Shown here piece after piece: positions 16,157-25,514 of a DNA stretch of 64,000 bases (within the stretch, counting starts at the first letter, position 1; each line of letters starts with the position of its first letter). The notes below the pieces were generated by a model. That model had not been told where the DNA came from. It saw nothing but the letters and a program-made list of their open reading frames with translations, and did not search any database. This stretch comes from Paraburkholderia eburnea. GTDB taxonomy: Bacteria; Pseudomonadota; Gammaproteobacteria; Burkholderiales; Burkholderiaceae. The position numbers and the translations under genes were made by a program. The DNA is taken from the NCBI RefSeq assembly GCF_002917095.1, contig NZ_PQGA01000010.1:151732-215731 (forward strand). The letters run 5' to 3'.

Positions 16157-17503
16157 CTAAATCTGCACCTGCACCGTCGCGGCGTCTTTCACCACGCCGC
16201 TAATAATCTGTCCGTTTGGCGTGCGCACCCGCACCAGCTGGCCGGGCGCGGCATTGTTGAGCACGTTGCCTTCGGAGGAAATCGTGAAATTGTCGCCGAC
16301 CGCGATCACCTTGACCGTCTGGCCGATCACCACGGACGCCGCGCTGCGCAGCATGTCGGAGCGCAGCGGCAACCCCGAGGTGATGCGCATGAGCGCGATG
16401 GCGCCGTTGGCCTGGTTCGGATCGGTGATTACCGTCTGCGGGAGCGTCGAGAGGTCGCCGTCGCGCGGCACGTAGTCGACCGCCGACAGCGCCTCGCCCG
16501 GATTGATCTGGCGCGACGCCACGTAATAGGTGATCTGCACGGCCACGCGGCCCTGGACGTAGAGCGTCCACGGCTTCGCGCCCACGCAGCGCACGCCGAC
16601 CATCGTGTGGCCGAAGCTGCGCGCGCCGGGCGGCATGAAAGGTTCGAGCGAGGCGCAGGCCGCCAGGCCGCGCGGGAATACCGCCGATACGCTGACTTCC
16701 ACCTTGCCCGGCAGGCCGGCCGACTGTTGCTGCAGGAAGGCGAGGGCGGCGGCGCGGATGCGTTCGCCGTCTTCCTGGCCCGGCGGCACTGCCTGGACGG
16801 CTTGTGCGGCTTGAGCGGCCTGACCATAAGCCGCCGCGCTTTGCACGACGACCGGCGTTACCGCGCGCGCCGGGGCGGCCACGCTCACGCGCTGGAAGCC
16901 GCCTGCGTTTGCGCTTGAGTTCGTGTTTGCGTTTGCGTTCGCATAGGCCGAGGCCGGCGGCACGCGCATCGGCTGCACGGCGCGCGCGGTCGCGGGGCGC
17001 TGCACAGCCGCCGTGACGGGCGGGGCGGGGGAGCCAGGCGGCGCAATCGTGACGATCTGGGGCGTGTCGTTGGCGGCTGCACTGCGGGCGGCGGCCGTGC
17101 CGCGCTCGCCGGGACCGGGAATCGAGATCGTGCCGCTGCGGGCTTCGGGCGCCTGGCCTTGCTGCTCTGCCTGGACGTTCGCGCGGTACGCGAGCGATCT
17201 GGCGATTTCCGCGTAGGCATTCGCATTGGCGGCGGCCTTGCTCTTCGAGGAATCGGCGAGCATCGCGCTCATGCGCTGCGCGTCTTCACCCGCCCGGTCG
17301 CCGGGGCCGGCGATATAGATCTGCTGGTTCGCTGCATCGCTTTGCGCGCGGGCGACGCCGCTGCCCAGCGCGCCTGTCGCGGCAACCAGGGCGGCCAGCG
17401 CCGCGCGCAACGCCGTCTTGCGGACCCCAACCCGGACCGAACGGCCGAGCGCGAGCCTGGGCGCTGCCGCGCGGCGCGCGCGGAGGTGGGCTGTCTGCGG
17501 CAT
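16157..17503 (-). CDS. flgA: Flagellar P-ring assembly chaperone FlgA, N-terminally extended
   Basis: Periplasmic chaperone that helps FlgI assemble the P-ring. The ATG at 17503 is preceded by GAGGGAG; the frame is open further upstream but that part is not FlgA-like and overlaps the regulatory region. A signal peptide with a twin-basic N-region (RVGVRKTALRAALAALVAA...ARAQS) occupies about residues 1-55. The middle (about 60-230) is Ala/Pro/Gln-rich low complexity. The C-terminal 210 residues form the FlgA/SAF core, with PRGLAACASLEPFMP, INPGEALSAVDYVPRDGDL, GLPLRSDML, GQTVKVIAVGDNFTISSEG and PGQLVRVRTPNGQIISG. At 448 residues it is about twice the usual 220. Confidence 0.93.
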   Translation of the reverse strand: MPQTAHLRARRAAAPRLALGRSVRVGVRKTALRAALAALVAATGALGSGVARAQSDAANQQIYIAGPGDRAGEDAQRMSAMLADSSKSKAAANANAYAEIARSLAYRANVQAEQQGQAPEARSGTISIPGPGERGTAAARSAAANDTPQIVTIAPPGSPAPPVTAAVQRPATARAVQPMRVPPASAYANANANTNSSANAGGFQRVSVAAPARAVTPVVVQSAAAYGQAAQAAQAVQAVPPGQEDGERIRAAALAFLQQQSAGLPGKVEVSVSAVFPRGLAACASLEPFMPPGARSFGHTMVGVRCVGAKPWTLYVQGRVAVQITYYVASRQINPGEALSAVDYVPRDGDLSTLPQTVITDPNQANGAIALMRITSGLPLRSDMLRSAASVVIGQTVKVIAVGDNFTISSEGNVLNNAAPGQLVRVRTPNGQIISGVVKDAATVQVQI

Positions 17504-17570
17504 GGTCGTTCTCCCTCGATTGCATTGACACGCTTCGCATTCTAGGTGGCGCGTCCGGCTTCCTGGCGTC

Positions 17571-17598
17571 GAATAGAGGGGCGAGTTACCGGCTATTC
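17571..17598. promoter_or_regulatory. FlhDC-box-like inverted repeat between flgA and flgB
   Basis: GAATAG, 16 bases, CTATTC, a perfect 6-bp inverted repeat 68 bp from the flgA start and 133 bp from the flgB start. The arrangement (AATAG ... CTATT separated by 16) resembles the FlhD4C2 operator. Very similar sequences occur upstream of fliL and between fliF and fliE. Confidence 0.6.
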
Positions 17599-17730
17599 GT
17601 CCGATTGGTTCTTGCGTCGCGCGCCTAACATTCCTCTCCATGCGAAAAGGCCTGCGCGTTCGACCCAAGGAACGGATGCGCGATGAATGCGCCAACGCAG
17701 CCTTTCATTTCGTGTAACGGAGAACGCCCG

Positions 17731-18246
17731 ATGCTGGACAAACTCGACGCCGAATTCGCCTTTGGCCGCGAAGCGCTGGATGTGCGCGCGACGCGCCAGG
17801 CGCTGCTGTCCTCGAACATCGCGAACGCCGACACGCCGGGTTACCAGGCGCGCGACGTCGACTTTTCGTCCTCGCTCGCGGGCGCGCTCAAGCAGGCGGG
17901 CGCCACGACGCCTCGTGGCCTCGCGCAGCCCACCGGCGGCAACTTCCAGCCGCTCGCGCTGGCGCAGCCGGCGGGCGTGACAAGCGGCATGTCGATGGCG
18001 GCCACCGAAGCCGGGCATCTGGCGGGCAACACGAAGCTGATCCCGACCGGCGGCCCGGCGGACACGTATTCGAGCCCGGTGATGTACCGCATCCCGACGC
18101 AGCCCGCCCTCGACGGCAACACGGTCGATCTCGACACCGAGCGCGTGCAGTTCGCGGATAACGCGCTGCACTTCGAATCGGGCATGACCGTGGTGTCGAG
18201 CCAGATCAAGACGATGCTCGCGGCGATCCAGTCGGGTTCGAGCTAA
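17731..18246 (+). CDS. flgB: Flagellar proximal rod protein FlgB
   Basis: Axial rod component nearest the export gate and MS-ring. The ATG at 17731 has GGAG upstream; an earlier in-frame ATG at 17683 would add 16 unrelated residues. The N-terminal signature LLSSNIANADTPGYQARDVDF is the rod-protein motif and the C-terminus has NTVDLDTERVQFADNALHFES. Length 171, a little longer than enteric FlgB because of a central Gly/Ala-rich insertion. First gene of the flgBCDEFGHIJ run. Confidence 0.96.
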   Translation: MLDKLDAEFAFGREALDVRATRQALLSSNIANADTPGYQARDVDFSSSLAGALKQAGATTPRGLAQPTGGNFQPLALAQPAGVTSGMSMAATEAGHLAGNTKLIPTGGPADTYSSPVMYRIPTQPALDGNTVDLDTERVQFADNALHFESGMTVVSSQIKTMLAAIQSGSS

Positions 18247-18347
18247 GCCGCGATCGAGCCCACGATCGGACCCACGATCAAGCGCGCATCGCACAGCAAA
18301 CGTTATAGGCCAGCCGCAAGACGCATCGACCAGAGGTCAACGAAACC

Positions 18348-18773
18348 ATGCCATCCCTCATGAATATCTTCAGCGTTGCCGGTTCCGCCATGTCGGCGGA
18401 GTCGCAGCGCCTGAACGTGACGGCGTCCAATCTCGCCAACGCCGACAGCACCACCGGCCCGGACGGCCAGCCCTACAAGGCCAAGCAGGTCGTGTTCGCG
18501 GTCAACCCGCTCGGCGGCGCGCGCAGCGCGTCCGGCCAGCAGGTGGGCGGCGTGAAGGTGACGGGCGTGATCGACGACCCGACGCCGATGAAAGAGACCT
18601 ACGACCCGGCCAATCCCGCCGCCAACGCGGACGGCTACGTGAGCATGCCGAACGTCGACCCGGTCCAGGAAATGGTGAACATGATTTCGGCGTCGCGCTC
18701 GTATCAGGCCAACATCGAGACGCTGAACACCGCCAAGACCTTGATGCTCAAGACCCTGACGATCGGCACCTGA
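18348..18773 (+). CDS. flgC: Flagellar proximal rod protein FlgC
   Basis: Rod component stacked on FlgB. The 141-residue product opens with FSVAGSAMSAESQRLNVTASNLANADS and ends with PNVDPVQEMVNMISASRSYQANIETLNTAKTLM in two conserved blocks, both typical of rod proteins. AGAGGT lies upstream of the start. The 101-bp gap to flgB contains an imperfect 12-bp tandem repeat (GATCGAGCCCAC-type units, 18252-18287) but no terminator. Confidence 0.97.
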   Translation: MPSLMNIFSVAGSAMSAESQRLNVTASNLANADSTTGPDGQPYKAKQVVFAVNPLGGARSASGQQVGGVKVTGVIDDPTPMKETYDPANPAANADGYVSMPNVDPVQEMVNMISASRSYQANIETLNTAKTLMLKTLTIGT

Positions 18774-18852
18774 GCCACCCAAAGCCGGCGCAGGAACGGG
18801 AACCACACCCCACGCTACCCAGCAACAGACCAGCGTATCCGAGGAGAACGCG

Positions 18853-19569
18853 TTGACCTCCAGCACTACTATCGGCGGCAGTTCCGCCACCGTATCGCAG
18901 ACCCTGCTCGACACCATGAACGGTACGAGCTCGTCGTCGTCGGCCTCGTCGACTGCGACCAGCGGCACGAGCGGCAGCGATCTGCAACAGACCTTCCTGC
19001 AACTGCTCGTCGCGCAGTTGCAGAACCAGGATCCGACCGATCCGATGGACAGCTCGCAGATGACCTCGCAGCTCGCCCAGATCAACACGGTGTCGGGCAT
19101 CGCCAATCTCAACACGTCGCTCTCGTCGCTCTCGACGCAGCTTTCCGCGGGCCAGAACGCCCAGTCGGCGCTGCTGATCGGCTCGACGGTGCTGGCGGCC
19201 GGCAGCACGGCCGCGGTGTCGAGCGGCTCGGCGCCGCAACTCGGCGTGCAGCTCGCGTCGGCGGCTTCGGACGTCAAGATCACGATCACCAACTCGGCGG
19301 GCAAGGTCGTCAACACGCTCGACCTGGGCGCGCAGTCGGCAGGCACCGTGCCCGTCACCTGGAACGGCACCGATTCGACGGGCGCGACGGTTCCCGACGG
19401 CAATTACACGATCAGCGCGAGCGCGACGGTCAACGGTCAGGCCACCTCCGCGACGGCGCTGGTCGCGAGCAAGGTCGACGCCGTGATCCAGCAATCCGAC
19501 GGCACGGCGGGCCTTTCGCTCGCCAACGGCAACACGGTCCCGCTTTCGAGCGTGGCCGGTATTCTCTGA
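18853..19569 (+). CDS. flgD: Hook cap protein FlgD
   Basis: Scaffolding protein that caps the growing hook and promotes FlgE polymerisation; removed on completion. It starts at TTG 18853, preceded by GAGGAGA. The N-terminal conserved block is LQQTFLQLLVAQLQNQDPTDPMDSSQ..., followed by an FlgD Ig-like/TUDOR region from about residue 110 with TWNGTDSTGATVPDGNYTI. Length 238 is normal. The N-terminal 35 residues are Ser/Thr-rich, as usual for an export signal. Confidence 0.95.
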   Translation: MTSSTTIGGSSATVSQTLLDTMNGTSSSSSASSTATSGTSGSDLQQTFLQLLVAQLQNQDPTDPMDSSQMTSQLAQINTVSGIANLNTSLSSLSTQLSAGQNAQSALLIGSTVLAAGSTAAVSSGSAPQLGVQLASAASDVKITITNSAGKVVNTLDLGAQSAGTVPVTWNGTDSTGATVPDGNYTISASATVNGQATSATALVASKVDAVIQQSDGTAGLSLANGNTVPLSSVAGIL

Positions 19570-19601
19570 ACCCGATAAACGACAGCGCGGAGTAAACACT
19601 C

Positions 19602-20846
19602 ATGGGCTACCAGCAAGGATTGAGCGGCCTGGCCGCTTCGTCGAACGACCTCGACGTGATTGGCAACAACATCGCCAACGCGAACACGGTCGGCTTCAAG
19701 CAAAGCTCGGCGCAGTTCGCCGACATCTATGCGAACACCGTGGCGACCTCGGTCAACACGCAGATCGGTCTGGGCACGTCGCTCTCGGAAGTGCAGCAGA
19801 ACTTTTCGCAAGGTACGATCACCACGACCGGCCAGGCGCTCGACGTCGCCATCAACGGCAGCGGCTTTTTCCAGATGTCGAACAACGGCACGCTGACGTA
19901 TTCGCGTAACGGCGTGTTCCAGCTCGACAAGAACGGTTTCATCACCGACGCCGCGGGCAACGACCTGATGGGCTACGCGGCGGGTACGAGCGGCGTCGTG
20001 AACTCGGCGCAAACCGTGCCGCTGCAGGTGCCGACGACCAATATCGCACCGGTCGCGACCTCGAACATCACGGCGCAGGTGAACCTGAACGCGCAGGCCA
20101 CGGCTCCGACCTCGACGACCTTCGATCCGACCGATTCGAACTCGTACAACTACTCGACGTCGATCACGGCTTACGACTCGCTCGGCGGCACGCAGCAGGT
20201 CAACATGTACTTCGTGCAGAACGCCACGGGTTCGGCGGAAGTCTATGCCGGCGTCGCGGGCGGCGCGATGACCGACATGGGCACGATGACCTTCAATTCG
20301 TCGGGCGCCCTGACCTCGGTGACGCCCGCGACCGGGGCCAATGCCGGCACGCCGCAGACCAACGGCCAGTTCTCGCTGGACATCACGCCGACCGACGGCG
20401 CCGCGGCGCAGACGATCACGCTGAACCTCACCGGCACGACGCAGTACGGCGGCACGTCGGGCGTGAACAACCTCGCGCAGGACGGCTACGCCAGCGGCAC
20501 GCTGTCGAACTTCACGGTCGGCTCGGACGGCACCATCACGGGCAACTACTCGAACGGCCAGACCAAGACGCTCGGCCAGGTCGTGCTCGCCAACTTCAAC
20601 AACCCGAACGGCCTGCAGAACCTGGGCGGCAACCAGTTCCAGGAAACGGCGGCTTCGGGCGTGGCGCAGGTCTCCACGCCGGGCAGCACGAACCACGGCA
20701 CGCTCACGGGCGGCGCGGTGGAATCGTCGAACGTCGACCTGACCAACCAGCTCGTCGATCTGATCACGGCGCAGCGCAACTATCAGGCCAACGCGCAGAC
20801 CATCAAGACGCAGCAGACCGTCGACCAGACGCTGCTGCAGATGTAA
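19602..20846 (+). CDS. flgE: Flagellar hook protein FlgE
   Basis: Major subunit of the hook universal joint. The N-terminus GYQQGLSGLAASSNDLDVIGNNIANANTVGFK and the C-terminal helix LVDLITAQRNYQANAQTIKT form the conserved D0 core; between them is the variable D1/D2 region rich in Thr, Asn and Gly. Length 414, close to enteric FlgE. GCGGAG lies upstream of the ATG. It is expected to be among the most abundant products of the operon. Confidence 0.97.
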   Translation: MGYQQGLSGLAASSNDLDVIGNNIANANTVGFKQSSAQFADIYANTVATSVNTQIGLGTSLSEVQQNFSQGTITTTGQALDVAINGSGFFQMSNNGTLTYSRNGVFQLDKNGFITDAAGNDLMGYAAGTSGVVNSAQTVPLQVPTTNIAPVATSNITAQVNLNAQATAPTSTTFDPTDSNSYNYSTSITAYDSLGGTQQVNMYFVQNATGSAEVYAGVAGGAMTDMGTMTFNSSGALTSVTPATGANAGTPQTNGQFSLDITPTDGAAAQTITLNLTGTTQYGGTSGVNNLAQDGYASGTLSNFTVGSDGTITGNYSNGQTKTLGQVVLANFNNPNGLQNLGGNQFQETAASGVAQVSTPGSTNHGTLTGGAVESSNVDLTNQLVDLITAQRNYQANAQTIKTQQTVDQTLLQM

Positions 20847-20878
20847 GCACAGTTGTTGACTAACGCACCGGGCACATC

Positions 20879-21637
20879 ATGGACCGACTGATCTATACCG
20901 CGATGACGGGCACGAGCCAGGCGCTCGAGCAGCAGGCCGTCGTCGCGAACAACCTGGCCAACGTCTCGACCACGGGTTTTCGCGCGCAACTGGCGAATTT
21001 CCGCTCCGTGCCGATGTCGTTCGGCGACGGCTCGACCGTCAACGACTCGACCACGCGCACCTTCGTGCTCTCGGCGACGCCAGGCTCCGACATGACGCCC
21101 GGTGCGATCTCGAAGACCGGCAACCCGCTCGACATCGCGATCCAGGGCAACGGCTTCATGGCCGTGCAGACCGCCGACGGCAACGAGGCGTACACACGCG
21201 CGGGCAACCTGCACGTGGACGAAAACGGCCAGCTCGTGACGGCCAGCAACCAGCAGGTGATCGGCGGCGGCGGCCCGATCGCCGTGCCGCCGGGTTCGGC
21301 GGTGACGATCGGCTCGGACGGCACGGTTTCGGCGATTGCGCCGGGCAGCCCTGCCAGCGCCATCGCCATGATCGACCAGATCAAGTTCGTGAATCCGCCC
21401 GCCGGGTCGCTGCAGCGCGGCGACGACGGACTGTTCCGCACCGCCGACGGCAATCCGGCCGACGCGGACCAGACGGTCCAGATCGCCACGGAATCGCTCG
21501 AAGGCAGCAACGTGAACCCGGTCGCCGCGATGGTCTCGATGATCACCAACGCGCGCCAGTTCCAGATGCAGACCAAGCTGCTGCAGACCGCCGACCAGAA
21601 CGAACAGAGCGCCAACCAGCTGCTCAACTTCAGCTAA
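20879..21637 (+). CDS. flgF: Flagellar proximal rod protein FlgF
   Basis: Rod component between FlgC and FlgG. The 252-residue product has IYTAMTGTSQALEQQAVVANNLANVSTTGFRAQL at the N-terminus (conserved rod motif) and a C-terminal coiled segment NPVAAMVSMITNARQFQMQTKLLQTADQ. It starts with ATG 32 bp after flgE. Together with flgG it forms the rod pair of the flg operon. Confidence 0.97.
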   Translation: MDRLIYTAMTGTSQALEQQAVVANNLANVSTTGFRAQLANFRSVPMSFGDGSTVNDSTTRTFVLSATPGSDMTPGAISKTGNPLDIAIQGNGFMAVQTADGNEAYTRAGNLHVDENGQLVTASNQQVIGGGGPIAVPPGSAVTIGSDGTVSAIAPGSPASAIAMIDQIKFVNPPAGSLQRGDDGLFRTADGNPADADQTVQIATESLEGSNVNPVAAMVSMITNARQFQMQTKLLQTADQNEQSANQLLNFS

Positions 21638-21701
21638 GCATTTTTAAGGCCGCCGGTCTCGCAGACACGATTTGCGGACTACGCGCCGGGAGAAAGACAC
21701 C

Positions 21702-22490
21702 GTGAACCGATCGCTCTACATCGCCGCCACCGGCATGAACGCCCAGCAGGCGCAGATGGACGTGATCTCGAACAACCTCGCGAACGTGAGCACCAACGGC
21801 TTCAAGGGTTCGCGCGCCGTGTTCGAGGACCTCATGTACCAGACGCTGCGTCAGCCGGGCGCGAACTCCACGCAGACCACCGAGATGGCCTCCGGCAGCC
21901 AGGTCGGCACCGGCGTGCAGCAGGTCGCGACCGAGCGCCTCTACACGCAGGGCAACCTGCAGCAGACCGGCAACTCGAAGGACGTGGCGATCAACGGCGC
22001 GGGCTTCTTCCAGGTGCAGATGCCCGACGGCACGACGCAGTACACGCGCGACGGCTCGTTCCAGACCAACTCGCAGGGCCAGCTCGTGACGTCGAGCGGC
22101 TATCCGGTGATGCCCGCCATCACGGTGCCTGCCAACGCCACCTCGCTGACCATCGGCAGCGACGGCGTGGTGACGGTGACGACGCCGGGCTCCACCGGCA
22201 ACACGACGATCGGCTCGCTGCAGGTCGCCATGTTCATCAACCCGGCCGGCCTGCAGAGCAACGGCGAGAACCTGGTGTCGGAGACGGCTTCGTCGGGTGC
22301 GCCCACGGTGACGACGCCGGGGCTGAACGGCTCGGGCACGCTCAACCAGGGCTATGTCGAGTCGTCGAACGTGAACGTGGTGCAGGAACTCGTGAACATG
22401 ATCGAGACGCAGCGCGCTTACGAAATCAACAGCAAGGCGCTGACGACGTCCGACCAGATGCTCCAGACCTTGAGCCAGATGCAGGTCTAA
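21702..22490 (+). CDS. flgG: Flagellar distal rod protein FlgG
   Basis: Distal rod subunit extending to the hook. Start placed at GTG 21702, with GGGAG upstream, giving NRSLYIAATGMNAQQAQMD; an ATG at 21672 in frame has no ribosome site and would add ten residues. The conserved NNLANVSTNGFKGSRAVFEDLMYQ and the C-terminal VQELVNMIETQRAYEINSKA blocks are present. Length 262 matches enteric FlgG (260). Confidence 0.97.
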   Translation: MNRSLYIAATGMNAQQAQMDVISNNLANVSTNGFKGSRAVFEDLMYQTLRQPGANSTQTTEMASGSQVGTGVQQVATERLYTQGNLQQTGNSKDVAINGAGFFQVQMPDGTTQYTRDGSFQTNSQGQLVTSSGYPVMPAITVPANATSLTIGSDGVVTVTTPGSTGNTTIGSLQVAMFINPAGLQSNGENLVSETASSGAPTVTTPGLNGSGTLNQGYVESSNVNVVQELVNMIETQRAYEINSKALTTSDQMLQTLSQMQV

Positions 22491-22585
22491 GTCCGGGTCT
22501 AAGTTCAAGTCGCGGAGACACTTCCGGCGCCGCCGGGAACCTGAAGCAACAGTAATAGCAGCACGCAATAGAAGTGGTGAGGAAC

Positions 22586-23311
22586 ATGGGCCAGTCCGTT
22601 CAATTCAACTCTCGCTCGCGGCAGCAGCCAGTGCGCCGGACGATGCCGCGCGCCGCGATGGCGACGGTGTCGCTCGCGCTCGCCGCGCTGGCGGGCTGCG
22701 CCTATGTGCCGAACCGGCAGCCGATCGTGCAGCAGCCGATGACGGCCGTGCCGCCGCCGCCGCCCGTCAACAGCTCGCCGGGTTCGATCTACAACCCCGG
22801 CTACGTGGGGCGGCCGCTCTTCGAGGACCAGCGCCCGCGCAATACCGGCGACATCCTCACCATCGTCATCTCGGAAAACATCAACGCGACCAAGTCCTCG
22901 GGCGCGAACACCAAGCGCGGCAGCACCACGAGCTTTTCGGGCACCGCGAACTTCCTGCCGGGCGTCTTCAACCGCGCGAACCTGAATTCCCAGGGCGCGA
23001 ACCAGTTCGACGCGACGGGCGGCGCGAACGCGTCGAACACCTTCACGGGCGTCATCACCGTGACGGTCACGAACGTGCTGCCCAACGGCAACCTGGTGGT
23101 GTCGGGCGAAAAGCAGATGCTCATCAACCAGGGCAATGAGTACGTGCGCTTTTCCGGCGTCGTGAATCCGAACACTGTTGCCGGAGACAACTCCGTGCTC
23201 TCGACCGACGTTGCCGACGCGAAGATCGAATACTCCGCGAAAGGCGTAATCGACGAAGCCGAGACCATGGGCTGGCTGCAACGCTTTTTCCTGAATGTCG
23301 CACCATGGTAA
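22586..23311 (+). CDS. flgH: Flagellar L-ring lipoprotein FlgH
   Basis: Outer-membrane ring lipoprotein through which the rod passes. A lipoprotein signal ends in LAALAGC with the acylated Cys at about residue 38, then a Pro-rich linker and the L-ring core with YVGRPLFEDQRPRNTGDIL, NATKSSGANTKR and VSGEKQMLINQGNEYVRFSGVV. The start is uncertain: ATG 22586 is preceded by GAGGA only a few bases away, GTG 22574 lies upstream, and a later ATG would leave a shorter signal. The end overlaps flgI by seven bases. Confidence 0.95.
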   Translation: MGQSVQFNSRSRQQPVRRTMPRAAMATVSLALAALAGCAYVPNRQPIVQQPMTAVPPPPPVNSSPGSIYNPGYVGRPLFEDQRPRNTGDILTIVISENINATKSSGANTKRGSTTSFSGTANFLPGVFNRANLNSQGANQFDATGGANASNTFTGVITVTVTNVLPNGNLVVSGEKQMLINQGNEYVRFSGVVNPNTVAGDNSVLSTDVADAKIEYSAKGVIDEAETMGWLQRFFLNVAPW

Positions 23312-24504
23312 AGATCCGTTTCCAGCGCACGCGCCGCTCGCGCGCGAAAGACCTGCTGGCCGCCTTCGGCGTGGTGGCGGGCTTCGTGGTCGCGTGTTCG
23401 GCGCTGCTGACTTACGCGACGCCCGCGCGCGCCGAGCGCGTGAAAGACCTCGTCACCTTCGCGGGCGTGCGCGACAACCCGCTGATCGGCTATGGCCTCG
23501 TGGTGGGTCTGGACGGCACGGGCGACCAGACGACCCAGGCGCCGTTCACGACGCAGACGCTCGCGAACATGCTCGCGAACCTCGGCATCTCGATCAACAA
23601 CACGTCGAGCTCGACGGGTTCCTCGCAGACGCTCAACAACATGCAGCTGAAGAACGTCGCGGCCGTGATCGTGACGGCGACGCTGCCGCCGTTCGCGCGT
23701 CCGGGCGAGCAGATCGACGTGACGGTGTCGTCGCTGGCGAACGCCAAGAGCATTCGCGGCGGCACGCTGCTGCTCACGCCGCTCAAGGGCGCGGACGGCC
23801 AGGTCTACGCGCTGGCCCAGGGCAACGTGGCGGTGGGCGGCGCGGGCGCGTCGGCCAACGGCAGCAGGGTGCAGGTGAACCAGCTCGCGGCGGGCCGCAT
23901 CTCGTCGGGCGCGACGGTCGAGCGCGCGGTGCCTTCGCCGGTTTCGCAGCCCGGCGGCCTGCTGCAGATGGAAGTCAACGACATGGATTACGACACGACG
24001 CAGCGCATCGTGGCGGCGGTCAACAATGAGTTCGGCGCGGGCACGGCGGCGGCGGTCGACGGCCGCACGATCCAGGTGCGCGGTCCCGGCGATCCGGCCT
24101 CGCAGGTGGGCTTCATCGCGCAGATCCAGAATCTCGACGTGCGCCCGGCGCAGCCGGCGGCAAAGGTGATCCTCAACGCGCGCACCGGCTCGATCGTCAT
24201 GAACCAGATGGTTACGCTGGAATCGTGCGCGGTGGCGCACGGCAATCTTTCGGTGGTCGTGAACACGCAGACGGCGGTAAGCCAGCCGGGCGCGTTCTCC
24301 AACGGGCAAACGGTCGCGGCACGCCAGTCGCAGATCCAGCTCAAGCAGGACAACGGCGCGCTCAAGCTCGTGACGGCGGGCGCCAATCTCGCGGAAGTCG
24401 TGAAGGCGCTCAACGCGCTCGGCGCGACACCGGCGGATCTGATGTCGATCCTGCAGGCGATGAAGGCGGCGGGCGCTTTGCGTGCCGACCTCGAAATTAT
24501 CTAA
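23305..24504 (+). CDS. flgI: Flagellar P-ring protein FlgI
   Basis: Forms the periplasmic P-ring bushing around the rod, assembled with FlgA's help. A Sec signal peptide (about residues 1-43, ending ATPARA) precedes ERVKDLVTFAGVRDNPLIGYGLVVGLDGTGDQ, the hallmark FlgI N-terminus. Two Cys residues (in VACS within the signal and in LESCAV of the mature part) are noted. The C-terminal region NLAEVVKALNALGATPADLMSILQAM is also conserved. Length 399 including a longer than usual N-terminal signal. Confidence 0.97.
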   Translation: MVKIRFQRTRRSRAKDLLAAFGVVAGFVVACSALLTYATPARAERVKDLVTFAGVRDNPLIGYGLVVGLDGTGDQTTQAPFTTQTLANMLANLGISINNTSSSTGSSQTLNNMQLKNVAAVIVTATLPPFARPGEQIDVTVSSLANAKSIRGGTLLLTPLKGADGQVYALAQGNVAVGGAGASANGSRVQVNQLAAGRISSGATVERAVPSPVSQPGGLLQMEVNDMDYDTTQRIVAAVNNEFGAGTAAAVDGRTIQVRGPGDPASQVGFIAQIQNLDVRPAQPAAKVILNARTGSIVMNQMVTLESCAVAHGNLSVVVNTQTAVSQPGAFSNGQTVAARQSQIQLKQDNGALKLVTAGANLAEVVKALNALGATPADLMSILQAMKAAGALRADLEII

Positions 24505-24515
24505 GGACGTGAAAA

Positions 24516-25514
24516 ATGGATAACTCGAATATCGGCAACGGCAATCTCGACCTCACGAACCGCTTCGCGCTGGACGTGCAGGGCTTCGACGCGATGCGCG
24601 CGGCGGCCAACGCTTCGCCGCAGCAGGGCGTCAAGGCGGCCGCCAAGCAGTTCGACGCCGTGTTCACGCAGATGATGCTCAAGAGTATGCGCGATGCGAC
24701 GCCCTCGGACGGCCCGCTCGACTCCAACGACGGCGCGCAGTTCCAGTCGATGATGGATCAGCAGCTCGCGCAGCAGATGTCGAACAAGGGCATCGGCGTG
24801 GCCAATGCCATGATCAAACAGCTCATGCGCAGCATGGGCGGCGATTCCAGCGGCGCCGGTGGTGCAGGCGGCGCGGGCGGCATCGCCGGCGCGATGCAGG
24901 GCCTGTCGGGTTCGGCCGGCAGCGGCAACGAAGGCAACATGGCGATGCTCAGCGCGCTTGGCCGCGCCTACGGCAACGCCTCGGCGAACGGCGCGCTCGG
25001 CAAGGGCGCGGGCTGGGACGCCAACAGCGCGCTCACGCCGGCCGTGCGCAGCAGCGGCGACGACAAGGTCGACGCCTTCGTCAACAAGCTCGCCAACGCC
25101 GCGCAGCAGGCCAGCGCGTCCACCGGCATTCCGGCGCGCTTCATCGTCGGCCAGGCCGCGCTCGAATCGGGCTGGGGCAAGCGCGAGATCATGAAGGCGG
25201 ACGGCTCGACCAGCCACAACGTATTCGGCATCAAGGCGGGCAAGGACTGGACCGGCAAGACCGTCTCGACCATGACCACCGAGTACGTGGATGGCACGCC
25301 GCATCGCGTGGTGGAGAAGTTCCGCGCCTACGACTCGTACGAAGACGCGATGAGCGACTACGCCAACGTGCTCAAGAGCAATCCGCGCTACGCCTCGGTC
25401 ATCAACGGCTCGCGCAGCGCCGAGAGCTTCGCGCAGGGCATGCAGCGCGCCGGTTACGCGACCGACCCGCACTACGCGAAAAAGCTCATGTCGATCATGC
25501 AGCGCATGGCCTGA
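24516..25514 (+). CDS. flgJ: Rod-cap / peptidoglycan hydrolase FlgJ (two-domain form)
   Basis: Caps the growing rod and opens the peptidoglycan for it. The N-terminal rod-binding domain has AAKQFDAVFTQMMLKSMRDATP. After a Gly/Ala-rich linker (about residues 110-140) comes a glucosaminidase domain from about residue 180, with the catalytic Glu in GQAALESGWGKRE and later FRAYDSYEDAMSDYANVLKSN. The presence of both domains (332 residues) is the gamma/beta-proteobacterial arrangement. AAGGACG precedes the ATG. Confidence 0.97.
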   Translation: MDNSNIGNGNLDLTNRFALDVQGFDAMRAAANASPQQGVKAAAKQFDAVFTQMMLKSMRDATPSDGPLDSNDGAQFQSMMDQQLAQQMSNKGIGVANAMIKQLMRSMGGDSSGAGGAGGAGGIAGAMQGLSGSAGSGNEGNMAMLSALGRAYGNASANGALGKGAGWDANSALTPAVRSSGDDKVDAFVNKLANAAQQASASTGIPARFIVGQAALESGWGKREIMKADGSTSHNVFGIKAGKDWTGKTVSTMTTEYVDGTPHRVVEKFRAYDSYEDAMSDYANVLKSNPRYASVINGSRSAESFAQGMQRAGYATDPHYAKKLMSIMQRMA

